Positions 1 through 8,879 of a stretch of 64,000 bases of DNA are shown here, in pieces. The notes beneath the pieces were generated by a model, which was given only the letters and a program-made list of their open reading frames with translations, did no database searches and was not told the origin of the DNA. Origin of the DNA: Paludibacteraceae bacterium (GTDB lineage Bacteria; Bacteroidota; Bacteroidia; Bacteroidales; Paludibacteraceae). The DNA lies in NCBI GenBank assembly GCA_017387515.1, contig JAFOFC010000038.1, positions 16,719-80,718 of the forward strand, written 5' to 3'. Position numbers and translations under genes: made by a program. Each line of letters begins with the position of its first letter. Position 1 is the first letter of the stretch.

Positions 1-184
1 CAGCGAACAAGCTGGTATCGTAAACGACGTAAACGACAACTTGAAAAAAATCCAAACCGCTATGGACGCTGCTTCTGCAGAAACCATCGCATTCAAAGAC
101 CAAGCTACCAAACTTACTCAACAAGTTAGCAGCTTGAACAATGTTTACGGTAACATGTTGAACGCATTCGGTGCGAGAGTATAA
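1..184 (+). CDS. gldL: GldL/PorL, type IX secretion motor protein (C-terminal end only)
   Basis: The window opens inside a reading frame (first full codon at base 2) that ends with TAA at 182-184. About 60 residues are visible, with coiled-coil-like polar sequence (NDVNDNLKKIQTAMDAA) and the ending LNNVYGNMLNAFGARV. This matches the cytoplasmic C-terminal region of GldL, the inner-membrane partner of GldM in the proton-driven motor of type IX secretion and gliding. The assignment rests mainly on position, directly upstream of gldM and gldN in the conserved gldKLMN order, and on the helical character of the tail. The N-terminal membrane helices lie outside the window. Confidence 0.85.
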   Translation, partial: SEQAGIVNDVNDNLKKIQTAMDAASAETIAFKDQATKLTQQVSSLNNVYGNMLNAFGARV

Positions 185-221
185 TTTCTTTTACTAACAC
201 TTAATAGACTAATATAAGAAT

Positions 222-1793
222 ATGAGTGCAGCAAATTGTCCGGAAACACCAAGGCAGAAGATGATTAGTATGATGTACATCGTACTAACGGCAATGCTTG
301 CATTGAACGTATCTACCGATGTGCTAAACGGCTTCACCCTAGTACAGGACAGCCTTAACAAAACCCTATATAGCTCTGAGTTAAAAAACAACGCGCTTTA
401 TAACCAATTCTCTGATTTAAAATCAAGAAACCCAGAAAAAGTGGGCGAATGGTTAGACAAAGCATACGATGTTAGAAAACAAACTCAAGAACTATACAAC
501 GAGATTGAGCAACTTAAAAAAGACATGGTAGCAGCTGCAGACGGCGACACCATCAACTATCCTAATATCGAAAACAAAGATAATGTTGACGTTGGTGCGC
601 AAATCGCCCTAGACTCTACCAAACCTGTTAAAGAACAACGTGGTGTTATCTTAAAAGATCGCCTAAATACTTATGCCGCAAACATGGCAGCATTGGTTCA
701 AAAAGACAGCGCAAAAGTTGCTGCTATTAAAGAAAACTTTAACACAGAAGATAAAATTGTAAACGGCGACAAACAATCGTGGGAAACCGCACGTTTTAGC
801 TCTATGCCAGTTTCTGCCTGTGTTACCTTGTTGACCAAAATTCAATCAGACTTGCGTTACACCGAATCTGAAGTTGTAGGTTATTTGAAAAACCAAGTTG
901 ACGCTAGCGACTTCCGTGTAAATAAAATTACCGCAGAAGTTATTCCTGTGTCTTCTTACGTTACTCGCGGTGGCAACTACCAAGCTCGCATCATTTTGGC
1001 TGCCGTTGACTCAACTCAACGCCCCAAAATTACCTTGAATGGCGAAGTGCTAGAAAGTTCTAACTACGAAGTTAACTGCTCTAAAGTAGGTACATTTGAT
1101 ATCGCTGGTACCATTGAACTACCAAGAGCCGACGGTAGCATTGAACCTTATCATTTTAGCAGCTCATACATTGTAGGTGAACCTACTGCTGTAATTTCTG
1201 CCGACATGATGAACGTATTCTATGCTGGTATTGAAAACCCAATTAGCGTATCTGTTCCTGGTGTTGCCGCTCAAAACATCCAAGTTAACATTAGCAATGC
1301 CGACATCAAACGTACTGCTAAAGGTTGGAGCGTTAAACCACGCAAAGTAGGTGTAGAATGTAACATTACCGTAGCTGCAAAAATGTCTGATGGTAAAGTA
1401 CAAGGCATTGGTAAAAAATCATTCCGCGTAAAAGCGTTGCCAGACCCAGTTGCCTACATCTCTTATCAAGCAGATGGTCGTGAGCAAAAATACAAAGGTC
1501 AAGGTAAACCTATTGCAAAAGGTAACCTAGTAAGTGCTCCTGGCATACGTGCTGAACTTCCAGACGCAGACCTAGATGTAAAATACCGCGTAGTAGGTTA
1601 CGATTTAACATCGTTCGACTCAATGGGTAACTCAATGAAACAAACATCTAACTCAGCAGCATTTACATCGGCACAAAAGCAAACTATACAACGTATGACT
1701 AAAGGCAAAACATTCTTTATTTCTCGTATTAGAGCCATTGGTCCTGACGGAATTGAAAGAGTATTGCCTGCAATTGACGTAACTGTAAACTAA
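222..1793 (+). CDS. gldM: GldM/PorM, type IX secretion periplasm-spanning motor subunit
   Basis: 523 residues, the usual family length. The N-terminus (MSAANCPETPRQKMISMMYI) is short and cytoplasmic, followed by one membrane helix around residues 14-32 and a long periplasmic part. GldM dimers span the periplasm and are thought to carry torque from the GldL-GldM inner-membrane motor to the GldK/GldN ring on the outer membrane. The first periplasmic stretch (about residues 35-220) is helical. The remainder is rich in beta and glycine, as expected for the stacked D2-D4 domains. It starts 37 bases after gldL and is followed 9 bases later by gldN, so the three genes are co-transcribed. Confidence 0.96.
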   Translation: MSAANCPETPRQKMISMMYIVLTAMLALNVSTDVLNGFTLVQDSLNKTLYSSELKNNALYNQFSDLKSRNPEKVGEWLDKAYDVRKQTQELYNEIEQLKKDMVAAADGDTINYPNIENKDNVDVGAQIALDSTKPVKEQRGVILKDRLNTYAANMAALVQKDSAKVAAIKENFNTEDKIVNGDKQSWETARFSSMPVSACVTLLTKIQSDLRYTESEVVGYLKNQVDASDFRVNKITAEVIPVSSYVTRGGNYQARIILAAVDSTQRPKITLNGEVLESSNYEVNCSKVGTFDIAGTIELPRADGSIEPYHFSSSYIVGEPTAVISADMMNVFYAGIENPISVSVPGVAAQNIQVNISNADIKRTAKGWSVKPRKVGVECNITVAAKMSDGKVQGIGKKSFRVKALPDPVAYISYQADGREQKYKGQGKPIAKGNLVSAPGIRAELPDADLDVKYRVVGYDLTSFDSMGNSMKQTSNSAAFTSAQKQTIQRMTKGKTFFISRIRAIGPDGIERVLPAIDVTVN

Positions 1794-1802
1794 TACGATT
1801 AT

Positions 1803-2690
1803 ATGAAAGCGTTTAATAGAATATTAACTTTTGGGTTATTTTTAGTATTGCCATTAGTTGCCAATGCACAAGAAGCAGAGAATTCGTTCTTTGACGAAAC
1901 AGGTGACGTTGCAGCTATTACCAATCTTCCAACCAGTATATCGTTGGAAGAAAGAAAGCCCATTGAATACAACAATCCTAGGGCAGACGACGTTCTTTGG
2001 CAACGAGTGGTATATCGCATCATTGACCTTCGCGAAAAAATGAATTATCCTTTGTATTTTCCCGAAGAAGCAAGCGACAACCGTCAAAGTTTATTTACCA
2101 CTATTTTCCGCTTGTTCGAAGAAGATAAAGTTAGAGCATACAAATATCTTGACAATAAGGAAATCTTCACAGAGGAGCACCGTGTTGACTTTGATGAGTT
2201 TGTAAAATCGTACGACATTTTGCTAACCGTTAAAACCGACTCTATCACAGGTGACACCTTAAGTGCAGAAATTGACGAAAGTAACATTCCTAATCGCGAA
2301 ATAGTAAAATACTATGCAAAAGAGGTATGGTACTTTGACAAACACAATTCTGTATTTACCGTACGCTTAATAGCATTGTGCCCCATTTGGTACAAAGAAG
2401 ATTATGAATTGGGATTGCAAAAGTTCCCCTTGTTCTGGGTACCATACGACGATATGCGTCCTTACCTAGCACAACAAGAAGCTCTTATCTCTGACAAGAA
2501 CAACGGTGCTCGCGAAACCATGGACGATTTATTCATTAAACGCCGTTTTGGTAGCTATATCTTTAAAGAATCTAGCATCATGAACCGTAACATCTTACAG
2601 TACAACAATACGGCAGAAGAAATGCATAAAGAACAAGAACGCATCAAAACATTTATTATCAACTTTGAACAAGATTTGTGGGAATACTAA
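1803..2690 (+). CDS. gldN: GldN/PorN, type IX secretion ring component
   Basis: 295 residues with a clear signal peptide (MKAFNRILTFGLFLVLPLVANAQ, first 22-23 residues). The mature protein carries the family's WxRxVYRIIDLREKMNYPLY segment near residues 66-85 and further conserved blocks such as YAKEVWYFD and VRLIALCPIW. GldN/PorN is periplasmic and binds the lipoprotein GldK/PorK to form the ring under the outer membrane. It is the last gene of the gldLMN run and is followed within 20 bases by an intrinsic terminator, so the secretion operon ends here. Confidence 0.95.
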   Translation: MKAFNRILTFGLFLVLPLVANAQEAENSFFDETGDVAAITNLPTSISLEERKPIEYNNPRADDVLWQRVVYRIIDLREKMNYPLYFPEEASDNRQSLFTTIFRLFEEDKVRAYKYLDNKEIFTEEHRVDFDEFVKSYDILLTVKTDSITGDTLSAEIDESNIPNREIVKYYAKEVWYFDKHNSVFTVRLIALCPIWYKEDYELGLQKFPLFWVPYDDMRPYLAQQEALISDKNNGARETMDDLFIKRRFGSYIFKESSIMNRNILQYNNTAEEMHKEQERIKTFIINFEQDLWEY

Positions 2691-2707
2691 ACCACCACTT
2701 ATCATAC

Positions 2708-2743
2708 AAAAAAAAGGAGAATACACGTTATTCTCCTTTTTTT
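2708..2743 (+). terminator. Intrinsic terminator of the gldLMN operon
   Basis: A GGAGAATA/TATTCTCC-type stem (2716-2723 with 2729-2736, 5-nt loop) is extended by flanking A and T runs and ends in seven or more T. It begins 18 bases after the gldN stop. The A-rich 5' side means it could also act on the opposite strand, but no gene lies there. Confidence 0.9.
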
Positions 2744-2820
2744 ATACCTTATACTAACGATTTTTAATATATTTTACTAGATAAAAAGCACTATATTTTA
2801 AAAATCTATTCTGCAAAACA

Positions 2821-2840
2821 AAAGATAATCATTATCTTTG
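2821..2840 (+). promoter_or_regulatory. porG promoter -7 box inside a Fur-box-like palindrome
   Basis: TATCTTTG at 2833-2840 matches the Bacteroidota -7 consensus TAnnTTTG, 59 bases upstream of porG. It forms the right part of a perfect 19-bp palindrome, AAAGATAATCATTATCTTT (2821-2839, centre C2830). Its core GATAATCATTATC has the 7-1-7 form of ferric-uptake-regulator boxes. No convincing -33 box is visible. The promoter reading is firm; the operator reading is inference. Confidence 0.7.
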
Positions 2841-2899
2841 CATGATAAAGACGACGGAGGATATACATGTAAAGATTATACGCTCTCTACCACAAACTT

Positions 2900-3607
2900 A
2901 TGAATAAAATCATTCAACAACACAGGTTGTTATTACTTGTGATTGTATTTTTGTCACTAAACGTGAATAGCACATATGCTGCCTATAACCACGAATTAGG
3001 ACTATCTGGCGGAACAGCGTTTTATCTAGGTGATGCAAACCACTCAACACCTTTTCAGCGTCCAGGATGGTCTATAGGAGCATTGTATCGTTACAACATA
3101 GACACACGATGGGCCATTAAGGCATCTGTACGCTATGCCGTTGTTCAAGGAGATACCAGAGATTTTGGTTATACGTTCCCTAACGGACAAGCCTTTGCAG
3201 AATTTCAACGCGGATTTGTAGATGCAGATGCTACCGTTGAATTTAACTTTTTTGACATAGGCGAATCTAAATACTATAAGGCGCGTTACCACGCAACACC
3301 TTACATCGTATTGGGCATTGGACTAACAACGTACAGCGACCTATATTCGGGCGGAAACGCATACAAGGTTAACATACCATTTGGCATAGGTGGTAAGTGG
3401 CGCATCAATAGACGCTGGACATTAGGCCTAGAATGGACTATACATAAATTATTTATCGATAATTTTGATGTTACCAATGCCAATAACAAAGTATTAGACA
3501 ACCCTTATCAAGTACCCAACGTAGGGTTCTTTGATACAGACTTTTACTCAATTGCAAACTTATACATTACGTTCAATTTATTTGACACCAATAAATACTG
3601 TCGCTAA
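2900..3607 (+). CDS. porG: PorG-like outer-membrane beta-barrel (DUF6089), type IX secretion
   Basis: 235 residues with a signal peptide (first ~27 residues, ending NSTYAA). The mature part alternates hydrophobic and polar residues in aromatic-rich strands, as in an eight-stranded beta-barrel (ELGLSGGTAFYLGDAN, WSIGALYRYNID, YIVLGIGLTTYSD, IANLYITFNLF). The family, with porG of Porphyromonas as the characterised member, is an outer-membrane protein linked to the PorK/PorN ring. The position directly upstream of uppS and bamA is the usual one for this family and supports the call. It is the first gene of a new transcription unit. Confidence 0.85.
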   Translation: MNKIIQQHRLLLLVIVFLSLNVNSTYAAYNHELGLSGGTAFYLGDANHSTPFQRPGWSIGALYRYNIDTRWAIKASVRYAVVQGDTRDFGYTFPNGQAFAEFQRGFVDADATVEFNFFDIGESKYYKARYHATPYIVLGIGLTTYSDLYSGGNAYKVNIPFGIGGKWRINRRWTLGLEWTIHKLFIDNFDVTNANNKVLDNPYQVPNVGFFDTDFYSIANLYITFNLFDTNKYCR

Positions 3608-3610
3608 CGC

Positions 3611-4357
3611 ATGAGCCAATACAAAGAACAAATTGACAAAAATAAATTGCCCCAACACATTGCCATTATTATGGATGGCAACGGCAGATGGGCCAAAAAA
3701 ATGGGTAACCAACGTATTTTTGGCCACGAAAACGGAGTAACTTCTGTTCGCGAAACAACCGAAGCTGCTGCAGAATTAGGCATTAAATACCTTACTTTGT
3801 ATGCTTTCTCTACCGAAAATTGGAACAGGCCCAAAGCAGAAGTAGATGCTCTTATGAATTTATTGGTAAAAACCATTGAGTTAGAGACCCCTACTCTTGC
3901 CAAAAATAACGTTAAGTTATTAACCATTGGCGATACATCGCGCATGCCTAAAGAAACGGCTGACAGATTGCAACAATGTATACAACAAACAGCAAATAAT
4001 ACAGGCTTACACCTAATATTAGCCCTTAGCTACTCGTCACGTTGGGAAATAACAGAAGCCATTAGAAGCATGGTAAGCGATGGCATTAACGGCAACTTAG
4101 CAACTGCCGATATCAACGAAACTACCATAAGCAACTACTTAAGCACTGCAAAATACCCAGACCCTGAACTACTGATCAGAACCAGCGGAGAATACCGTAT
4201 CAGCAACTTCTTGCTATGGCAAATTGCTTATACAGAATTGTACTTTACAGAGGTGTTATGGCCTGATTTCCGCAAAGAAGATTTGTATCAAGCCATTGTT
4301 AATTTCCAATCCAGAGAACGTCGTTTTGGTAAAACGAGCGAACAAGTAACCCAATAA
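3611..4357 (+). CDS. uppS: Isoprenyl transferase (undecaprenyl diphosphate synthase)
   Basis: 248 residues, full family length. It condenses isopentenyl diphosphate units in cis onto farnesyl diphosphate to make the undecaprenyl carrier for peptidoglycan and surface polysaccharides. Motif MDGNGRW at residues 21-27 holds the catalytic, magnesium-binding Asp22. GHENGV follows, then YAFSTENWNRP near residue 65, and RTSGEYRISNFLLW with ELYF near the C-terminus forms the pyrophosphate-binding end. It starts 3 bases after porG and ends 4 bases before bamA, so it is in one operon with outer-membrane assembly genes. Confidence 0.97.
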   Translation: MSQYKEQIDKNKLPQHIAIIMDGNGRWAKKMGNQRIFGHENGVTSVRETTEAAAELGIKYLTLYAFSTENWNRPKAEVDALMNLLVKTIELETPTLAKNNVKLLTIGDTSRMPKETADRLQQCIQQTANNTGLHLILALSYSSRWEITEAIRSMVSDGINGNLATADINETTISNYLSTAKYPDPELLIRTSGEYRISNFLLWQIAYTELYFTEVLWPDFRKEDLYQAIVNFQSRERRFGKTSEQVTQ

Positions 4358-4361
4358 AAAT

Positions 4362-6911
4362 ATGTTGCTTAAAAGACTCGTTTACATGATATGGTTGATG
4401 GTATTGAGTGTGCTATGTGCATTTGCTCAAGACCTACCAGAGGTGGATTATACAGCTCCAAAAGAGTATACCATCTCGGCTATTACCATATCTGGCAACA
4501 ACAACTACGATGAGTTTGTATTGGTGGGTTACTCTGGTCTAAAAGTAGGACAAAAAATAACCATTCCTAGCGATGCCACTAGCAATGTGGTTCAACGATT
4601 CTGGAAACAAGGATTATTTACCAATGTTCGTTTAGAAATAGCTGGTGTACAAGACAATAACATATGGCTAAACATCCACCTAGACCAACGTCCAAAGGTT
4701 AGCGAAATCAACATCACCGGCACTAAAAAGAAAGAAAAAGAAGAGGTTGAAAAGTGCATGGGCATTAGCAAAGGCTCGCAAATTACTCCCTACCTTATTG
4801 ACAAAGCCAAGAAAAACATTACCGACTACTTTTTAGACAAAGGTTACTACTATGCCAAAGTATCGGTAGTTCCACGCGAAGAAGATGGTGCTGAAACCAT
4901 TGTGGACGTACAAATAGACAAAGGCCGAAAAATTAAGGTTAATCACATTTATTTTACAGGTAATGAGCAAGTTTCTGCTAGAAAACTTGATCGAGCCATG
5001 AAAAAAACAAACGACAGGGGTAATATTCTAAACATCTTTAGAAATAAAAAATTTATTCCAGCCGAATACAAAAACGACAAACAACTGCTTATTGATAAAT
5101 ACAACGAATTAGGCTATAGAGATGCCTATATTGTAGCAGACAGCGTTGTTCCTGATAATACCAAAGAAAAAAACAAAGAAAAATACGTAAATGTTTACAT
5201 CACCGTAAACGAGGGTAAACAATACTACTTTAGAAACATCAATTGGATTGGCAACACCGTATACTCTACTGCCTTTTTAAAACAAGTATTGGGCATAAAG
5301 AAAGGCGATGTATACAACCAAAAGAAATTAACCCAACGCCTGCACGAAGACGAAGACTGCGTAGGCAACTTGTATTTGGACAATGGTTACCTGTTCTTTA
5401 ATATGCAGCCCTACGAAACCAACATCGTAGGCGATTCTATCGACCTTGAGATTAGGATTATGGAGGGTCGTCAAGCAACCATTAACCGTGTAAACATTGA
5501 AGGTAGCGAGTATCTGTACGAACACGTTGTTCGCCGTGAATTAAGAACCAAGCCTGGCGATTTGTTTAGCAAATCGGACATTATGCGTTCTATGCGTGAG
5601 TTAGCCGCTACGGGGCATTTCTCTACCGACCCTGGCAAAATGGACATTCGCACCGAACCAGACCCCGAAAATGGAACGGTAGATTTAACCTACGTGCTTG
5701 AATCCAAAAGAAACGACCAAATTGAGTTGTCGGCTGGTTGGGGACAAACAGGCGTTGTGGGTATCTTAAAACTGAAATTTACCAATTTCTCGTTAAAGAA
5801 TCTATTTAATTTTAAAAAGTACAGACCATTACCACAAGGTGACGGACAAACCCTTACCTTAAGCGCCCAAACCAATGGTATGTACTACCAAGCCTATAGT
5901 TTATCGTTTACAGAGCCATGGTTAGGTGGCAAACGTCCCAATACCTTCTCGTTCTCGGCATACTATTCTATTCAGTCGGGTATTAGTAGTACTTATAGTT
6001 CGCAATATAGCCAATATTACTACTCGGATAACTCGTGGTACTCTTACGATTACGACCCAGACAAGTACATTAAAACATTGGGTATTACCGCGGGTATTGG
6101 TACACGCTTAAATTGGCCAGACGACTACTTTACCTTGTATGGACAAATTGCATACCTAAACTACAATTTGAGCCATTGGGACTATTTTGCCCTAAATACA
6201 GGTGTAGCAAATAACTTTAACATTTCTGTTATTCTATCTAGAAACTCGCTAAACCAACCCATTTACCCCAGTAGAGGTAGCGACATCTCGCTATCGTTGG
6301 CATTAACTCCTCCCTACTCTATTTGGGACGGAATTGATTACGAACATGCCGACCAACAAACCAAGTATCGTTGGATTGAATACTATAAAATTAAGTTCAA
6401 ATCGCGTTTCTTTGTTCCTTTAACGCCCGACAACAAACTGGTACTAATGGGACGTGCCGAATTTGGTTTCTTGGGTTACTATAACATCAACAAACGCTCG
6501 CCATTTGAAACCTTCTGGGTAGGTGGCGATGGTATGAGTGGTTATAGCAGTACCTATGCAACCGAAACAGTAGCCCTACGCGGTTATACCAATGGTTCGC
6601 TTACCCCTACCTACGACGACGGTGGACAAGCCGGCAACATTTACTCTAGATTTAGTTTAGAATTACGCTATCCTATCTTGATGAAAGAAACCACCATGGT
6701 ATGGGTATTAGGTTTTGCTGAAGCAGGTAACTGTTGGCGCGATTATCACGACTTTAACCCCATTGACTTAAAACGTTCGGCAGGTGTTGGTTTGCGCGTA
6801 TACATGCCTATGTTTGGTTTGCTAGGTGTTGACTGGGCATACGGCTTTGACGAAGTAAACGGCAAAGTAAGTGGTAGCCAATTCCACTTTGTTATTGGAC
6901 AAGAGTTTTAA
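4362..6911 (+). CDS. bamA: BamA, outer-membrane protein assembly factor (Omp85)
   Basis: 849 residues. A signal peptide (MLLKRLVYMIWLMVLSVLCAFAQ) is followed by a periplasmic region of about 420 residues with five POTRA-type repeats (for example ISAITISGNNNYDEFVL and INRVNIEGSEYLYEHVVRRE), then a 16-strand barrel from about residue 450. The chain ends in Phe (HFVIGQEF), the usual signature of outer-membrane barrels. BamA folds and inserts beta-barrel proteins. Residues 530-575 form an unusually Tyr/Ser-rich stretch (SYDYDPDKY), probably an extracellular loop. It is followed by two ompH genes that encode periplasmic chaperones for the same pathway. Confidence 0.97.
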   Translation: MLLKRLVYMIWLMVLSVLCAFAQDLPEVDYTAPKEYTISAITISGNNNYDEFVLVGYSGLKVGQKITIPSDATSNVVQRFWKQGLFTNVRLEIAGVQDNNIWLNIHLDQRPKVSEINITGTKKKEKEEVEKCMGISKGSQITPYLIDKAKKNITDYFLDKGYYYAKVSVVPREEDGAETIVDVQIDKGRKIKVNHIYFTGNEQVSARKLDRAMKKTNDRGNILNIFRNKKFIPAEYKNDKQLLIDKYNELGYRDAYIVADSVVPDNTKEKNKEKYVNVYITVNEGKQYYFRNINWIGNTVYSTAFLKQVLGIKKGDVYNQKKLTQRLHEDEDCVGNLYLDNGYLFFNMQPYETNIVGDSIDLEIRIMEGRQATINRVNIEGSEYLYEHVVRRELRTKPGDLFSKSDIMRSMRELAATGHFSTDPGKMDIRTEPDPENGTVDLTYVLESKRNDQIELSAGWGQTGVVGILKLKFTNFSLKNLFNFKKYRPLPQGDGQTLTLSAQTNGMYYQAYSLSFTEPWLGGKRPNTFSFSAYYSIQSGISSTYSSQYSQYYYSDNSWYSYDYDPDKYIKTLGITAGIGTRLNWPDDYFTLYGQIAYLNYNLSHWDYFALNTGVANNFNISVILSRNSLNQPIYPSRGSDISLSLALTPPYSIWDGIDYEHADQQTKYRWIEYYKIKFKSRFFVPLTPDNKLVLMGRAEFGFLGYYNINKRSPFETFWVGGDGMSGYSSTYATETVALRGYTNGSLTPTYDDGGQAGNIYSRFSLELRYPILMKETTMVWVLGFAEAGNCWRDYHDFNPIDLKRSAGVGLRVYMPMFGLLGVDWAYGFDEVNGKVSGSQFHFVIGQEF

Positions 6912-6956
6912 ACATTATTAAAACTATATAAGCAAGATGCATCTAAACTTTTTAGT

Positions 6957-6964
6957 TATATTTG
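6957..6964 (+). promoter_or_regulatory. -7 promoter box for the ompH pair
   Basis: TATATTTG matches TAnnTTTG and lies 37 bases before the first ompH start. No clear -33 box is seen. It would allow the chaperone pair and murI to be transcribed separately from bamA. Confidence 0.6.
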
Positions 6965-7000
6965 CGTCTAAAGAAATGTAAACACTAAAAAATAGAAAAT

Positions 7001-7516
7001 ATGAAAAAAGTAAGTGTATTGGCCATTGCCTTGTTTATTGGTTGCGTAAGTGCCATGGCTCAAAAATGGGCCTTAGTAGATATGGAATACATTTTAAAGA
7101 ATATTCCAGCATACGAGTCGGCTGCCCAACAATTGGAACAAAGTTCAAAAAAATGGCAAAAAGAAATTGATGCATTAAATACAGAAGCTGATAATTTAAT
7201 GAACAATTACAAATCGGAGATGGTTTTCTTAACCGACGAACAAAAGAAAGAAAAAGAGCAAGCTATCATTGCCAAAGAAACCGAAGCAAAAGATTTAAAA
7301 CGCAAATATTTTGGTAACGATGGCGAATTGTACAAAAAACGCGAAAGTTTGATGCGTCCTATTCAAGACGAAATCTACAACGCTATTAAAGAAATTGCCG
7401 AAAAAGAAGGTTATATGCGCGTAGATGATCGTGCTTCTAGCCCAAGCATCTTGTATGCTAACCCTGCAAACGACATCAGCGATGCTGTATTATCTAAAAT
7501 GGGATATGCTAAATAA
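7001..7516 (+). CDS. OmpH/Skp-family periplasmic chaperone (first copy)
   Basis: 171 residues with a signal peptide (MKKVSVLAIALFIGCVSAMAQ). The mature protein starts KWALVDMEYILKNIPAYESAAQQL, the conserved OmpH opening, and continues into a long charged coiled coil (about residues 45-110) before closing with a short beta/helix body (YMRVDDRASSPSILYANP). Skp-type trimers hold unfolded outer-membrane proteins in the periplasm on the way to BamA. It follows bamA by 89 bases and is paired with a second copy 26 bases downstream. Confidence 0.93.
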   Translation: MKKVSVLAIALFIGCVSAMAQKWALVDMEYILKNIPAYESAAQQLEQSSKKWQKEIDALNTEADNLMNNYKSEMVFLTDEQKKEKEQAIIAKETEAKDLKRKYFGNDGELYKKRESLMRPIQDEIYNAIKEIAEKEGYMRVDDRASSPSILYANPANDISDAVLSKMGYAK

Positions 7517-7542
7517 GTAATTAATAAGTTAACACGATAGAT

Positions 7543-8043
7543 ATGAAAAAATTATTGGTAGCCCTAATGATGATTCTTCCATTAGGAGCATTTGCACAAG
7601 GACTAAAAATTGGTTATGTAAATAAACAAGAAGTATTGGTAGTGATGCCAGAATACAATGCTGCCATGAAGACCTTGGAAGATATGAATTTGAAATACAT
7701 TACCGAAGGTAAAAAACTAGAAGAAGAATTTCAACGCAAATACCAAGAATACGCAGCACAAGCTGACACGCTAGACGCAGCTATCCGTCAATACAAAGAA
7801 AACGAATTGGCTCGCTTGCAACAAAGCATCCAAGAATTTACCAAAAGTGCTGACGAAACCCTTAAAAAGAAACAACAAGAATTGTTTATGCCTATTATTG
7901 CTAAAATGGACGAAGCCATTGCCAAAGTAGGTGAACAAAACGGTTTCGCTTTTATCTTAGACAACACAGCCGGCATTATTGCTTACAAATCGGCACAAAC
8001 CACAGACGTTGCCGCTTTAGTAAAAAAAGCATTAGGCTTATAA
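7543..8043 (+). CDS. OmpH/Skp-family periplasmic chaperone (second copy)
   Basis: 166 residues with a signal peptide (MKKLLVALMMILPLGAFAQ). KIGYVNKQEVLVVMPEY marks the OmpH body and is followed by a coiled coil (about residues 40-115) and a closing strand NGFAFILDNTAGIIAYKS. Its length and plan match the previous gene, but the sequences have diverged strongly, so this is an old tandem pair rather than a recent duplication. murI follows after 23 bases, so the three genes probably share a transcript. Confidence 0.94.
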   Translation: MKKLLVALMMILPLGAFAQGLKIGYVNKQEVLVVMPEYNAAMKTLEDMNLKYITEGKKLEEEFQRKYQEYAAQADTLDAAIRQYKENELARLQQSIQEFTKSADETLKKKQQELFMPIIAKMDEAIAKVGEQNGFAFILDNTAGIIAYKSAQTTDVAALVKKALGL

Positions 8044-8066
8044 TAACCACTTAAAGGCTTCTAAAG

Positions 8067-8879
8067 ATGCGTATCGGTGTATTTGATTCGGGCTACGGAG
8101 GCCTTACCATACTAGAACAGTTTAGGGCATTGTTACCTCAGTACGATTATGTGTACTTGGGCGACAATGCCCGAACTCCTTATGGTACCCGTTCGTTTGA
8201 GGTGGTGTACCAATACACATTACAATGTGTAAAAAAATTATTTGAAATGGATTGTGCGCTAGTTATTTTAGCCTGCAATACAGCATCGGCCAAGGCGCTA
8301 CGCACCATTCAACAAAAAGACCTTCCCTTACTTGACCCCAACAGAAGGGTGCTAGGAGTAATCAGACCCACCGTTGAGGCGATTGGTCATCTTACACAAA
8401 CCCGCCACGTAGGATTATTGGGTACAGAAGGAACCATTCAATCGGGTTCGTATCCGATGGAAATCCAAAAAATATTCCCTGATATTACCGTTACTGGGCA
8501 ATCTTGCCCCATGTGGGTGCCACTTATAGAAAATAACGAGTACCAAAGCGAAGGAGCCGACTATTTTATCAAAAAATACATCGACCAATTGCTACAAAAC
8601 GATCCACAAATAGATACCTTGGTACTAGCATGCACCCACTACCCTTTACTACTGGATAAAATAAAAATGCATGCGCCAAAGCACATGCACATTGTTTCGC
8701 AAGGTCCTATTATTGCCCAAAGTTTAGCCCATTATCTGCAAAGACATACCGAAATAGAAAGTAAATTAGACAAAAACGGGCAATGCCTTTTCTATACTAC
8801 CGAATCGGTAGAGAAATTTAAGCAATCTGCCTCTACGTTTTTACACGAATCTATTCAGGCGCATCATCTTTCTTGGTAG
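8067..8879 (+). CDS. murI: Glutamate racemase
   Basis: 270 residues. It interconverts L- and D-glutamate, supplying D-Glu for peptidoglycan. VFDSGYGGLTIL opens the protein and both catalytic cysteines are present in their motifs: ILACNTAS (about residue 73) and LACTHYPLL (about residue 190). Substrate-binding YLGDNARTPYG lies near residue 32. The last 29 bases overlap the 3' end of topB on the other strand, so the two genes converge with no spacer and no shared hairpin terminator. Confidence 0.97.
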   Translation: MRIGVFDSGYGGLTILEQFRALLPQYDYVYLGDNARTPYGTRSFEVVYQYTLQCVKKLFEMDCALVILACNTASAKALRTIQQKDLPLLDPNRRVLGVIRPTVEAIGHLTQTRHVGLLGTEGTIQSGSYPMEIQKIFPDITVTGQSCPMWVPLIENNEYQSEGADYFIKKYIDQLLQNDPQIDTLVLACTHYPLLLDKIKMHAPKHMHIVSQGPIIAQSLAHYLQRHTEIESKLDKNGQCLFYTTESVEKFKQSASTFLHESIQAHHLSW

